From the NCBI GenBank assembly GCA_021299615.1, contig JAJTHC010000052.1:1-6636 (forward strand): a stretch of 6,636 nucleotides of DNA, read 5' to 3'. Of the stretch, positions 5,798 through 6,636 are shown in pieces. Made by a program: the position numbers and the translations under genes. Source of the DNA: Vampirovibrionales bacterium. Lineage in GTDB: Bacteria > Cyanobacteriota > Vampirovibrionia > Vampirovibrionales > JAJTHC01. Under the pieces are notes generated by a model. That model saw only the letters and a list, made by a program, of their open reading frames with translations. It ran no database searches and was not told the DNA's origin. Numbering within the stretch: position 1 is the first letter of the stretch; every line of letters starts with the position of its first letter.

Positions 5798-6382
5798 ATG
5801 TTTCAAAGTCTAGAAGATGATAAAACGACTTGCGAAACCTGCCACGCCTGCGAGCTGGGGCAAACACGCATACGCTCCGTTTTTTCAGGAGGCTCCCCGT
5901 ACGCCAAGATCATGGTCATCGGTGAAGCCCCAGGGAAAGAGGAAGACGAGCAAGGCGAACCTTTTGTGGGACGTTCAGGGCAGTTGCTAATGAAACTCTT
6001 TGCAGAAGTCGGGTTTGAACGAGAGAAAGACTTATATATCTGTAATACGATTAAGTGTCGACCGCCTCAAAACCGTAAGCCTACTCTCGCCGAAAAAGAG
6101 GCATGCCGTCCGTTTTTGGATGCTCAAATTGCGTTCGTCCAGCCGAAAATCATCGTGCTATGCGGAACCACAGCCGTTTCGAGTCTTTTGCCACACGAAA
6201 AACGGACGATTACACAGATTCGTGGGCAGTGGTTTCATCATACGTCTGGGGCGAAAATCATGGCGGTTTTTCATCCGTCGTATTTGTTAAGGCATCATTC
6301 ACTAGAAGCAGGGAAGCCTCGGGCGTTGATGATGGTTGATTTGGCGGAGATTAGTCGATGTCTTCGACTGAATAGTGTATAG
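5798..6382 (+). CDS. Family 4 uracil-DNA glycosylase (4Fe-4S type)
   Basis: This enzyme family removes uracil from DNA, starting base-excision repair of deaminated cytosine. The product has 194 residues, close to the family norm. The start ATG 5798 follows an AGAGAG Shine-Dalgarno-like run. The four expected cluster cysteines are present: Cys15-x2-Cys18, then Cys87 in KCRPPQNRKP and Cys103 in EACRPFL (15 residues between the last two). The active-site motif GEAPGKEED is at 42-50, the EPFVGRSGQLL segment at 54-64, and the second motif HPSYLLR at 159-165. The C-terminus is unusual: the last six or so codons and the TAG stop lie inside repeat A2 (from 6360), so the final residues LRLNSV are element-derived. 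Older annotations may call this family phage SPO1 DNA polymerase-related. Likely co-transcribed with the 5242 gene. Family assignment is firm. Confidence 0.93.
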   Translation: MFQSLEDDKTTCETCHACELGQTRIRSVFSGGSPYAKIMVIGEAPGKEEDEQGEPFVGRSGQLLMKLFAEVGFEREKDLYICNTIKCRPPQNRKPTLAEKEACRPFLDAQIAFVQPKIIVLCGTTAVSSLLPHEKRTITQIRGQWFHHTSGAKIMAVFHPSYLLRHHSLEAGKPRALMMVDLAEISRCLRLNSV

Positions 6383-6493
6383 GTGGATTCTAGGAGCTTA
6401 GACTCGCAGATGTGTGAGGTGTACAAAGACGACCATAAGCACATCGAGAACCCGAGCGACAACGAAGACGCCAGACGCTATTTAATCGTTTAA
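6360..6493 (+). repeat. Interspersed repeat, type A copy 2 (overlaps glycosylase 3' end)
   Basis: Aligns without gaps to copy A1 (1-134), with about 15 differences by my count, most densely in the first nine bases and in the core. The 3' terminal repeat (6475-6493) is identical to that of A1; the 5' one is degraded where it codes for the glycosylase C-terminus. The core GTGTAC-AAAGAC-GACCAT (6419-6436) has lost part of its pairing, so this copy may be decaying. The box is CCGAGCGACAACGAAGA, with three changes. The outer stem CTCG..ATG / CATCGAG is kept. Confidence 0.85.
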
Positions 6494-6497
6494 TTGT

Positions 6498-6636
6498 TAT
6501 AGCCGAATTGATAATTTTCTGTACAGTGTCTATACGTTGTCGCTACGATTATTTTGTTCTGTTATGTAGGTCTGTCTACACGCCCTCACAAAATAATCTA
6601 GGCTCCTCGTCTAGCCTACTGTACAGAAAACTCTAA
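6498..6636 (-). repeat. Interspersed repeat, type B copy 3 (runs off the window)
   Basis: The most complete type B copy, on the minus strand and 4 bases from A2. On the minus strand the order is: CTGTACAG (6619-6626), hairpin TAGGCT-agacgagg-AGCCTA, outer 11-bp stem GATTATTTTGT / ACAAAATAATC (+ strand 6547-6557 / 6588-6598), core GTGTAG-ACAGAC-CTACAT (6564-6581), box CGTAGCGACAACG (6535-6547), a second CTGTACAG (6519-6526), then the 3' terminal sequence matching repeat B2 (6498-6519). Its 5' terminal sequence is cut by the window end. Comparison with B1 predicts that it continues with a version of CTCGGCTATA beyond 6636. Confidence 0.8.

Noticed and set aside
1..6636. CRISPR array
   Set aside because: The repeats are dispersed, in both orientations and over 100 bp long, with no regular spacers and no cas genes.
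1..6636. tRNA or rRNA genes, or a transposase gene
   Set aside because: No cloverleaf with a TTC-like T-loop, no rRNA-like block and no transposase motif was seen; any mobilising enzyme would have to act from elsewhere.

Overview
This looks like a bacterial chromosome segment of moderate GC (roughly mid-40s % by eye). It carries six protein genes, all on the + strand, plus at least six copies of a small interspersed repeat. Two genes are housekeeping DNA-repair genes (ruvB and a family 4 uracil-DNA glycosylase). The other four encode proteins I do not recognise: two small membrane proteins and two adjacent low-complexity Pro/Gln/Tyr-rich proteins. The RuvB core resembles cyanobacterial/Firmicutes-type RuvB more than proteobacterial RuvB, and Pro/Tyr/Gln-rich orphan proteins of this kind fit a non-photosynthetic cyanobacterial relative (Vampirovibrionia/Melainabacteria). 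That assignment is a low-confidence guess.

Layout. 1-828 has no convincing gene: a 134-bp repeat with terminal inverted repeats (copy A1), a hairpin-rich stretch, and an oppositely oriented repeat (copy B1). 832-1149 encodes a two-helix membrane protein. A promoter region with three 11-bp-phased TTAAAC boxes (PHO-box-like) precedes 1292-2113 (P/Q/Y/N-rich protein). A strong hairpin then separates it from 2201-3592 (FP and GP repeats plus a globular C-terminal domain with an EF-hand-like loop), which ends at a good terminator. ruvB follows (3731-4864) with its own possible promoter. 4865-5241 is non-coding and holds two more repeats (C and B2) and an AT-rich promoter. 5242-5772 (unknown membrane protein) and 5798-6382 (glycosylase) are 25 bp apart and probably co-transcribed. 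The glycosylase stop codon lies inside repeat A2, which abuts the oppositely oriented repeat B3 at the window's end.

The most notable signal is the repeat family. Every copy contains an 18-nt core that pairs as GTGTA(C/G) - A(N)AGAC - (C/G)TACAT, with a C-G to G-C compensatory change between copies. Most copies also have an outer stem whose sequence differs but whose pairing is kept, and a downstream box close to GTAGCGACAACGAAGA. The core sits inside three different terminal-inverted-repeat frames. This suggests a structured RNA or a hairpin-recognised mobile element rather than a plain sequence repeat. RuvB (Holliday-junction branch migration) and the glycosylase (uracil excision) are both DNA-repair proteins but lie in separate transcription units; nothing here shows they act with the unknown genes.
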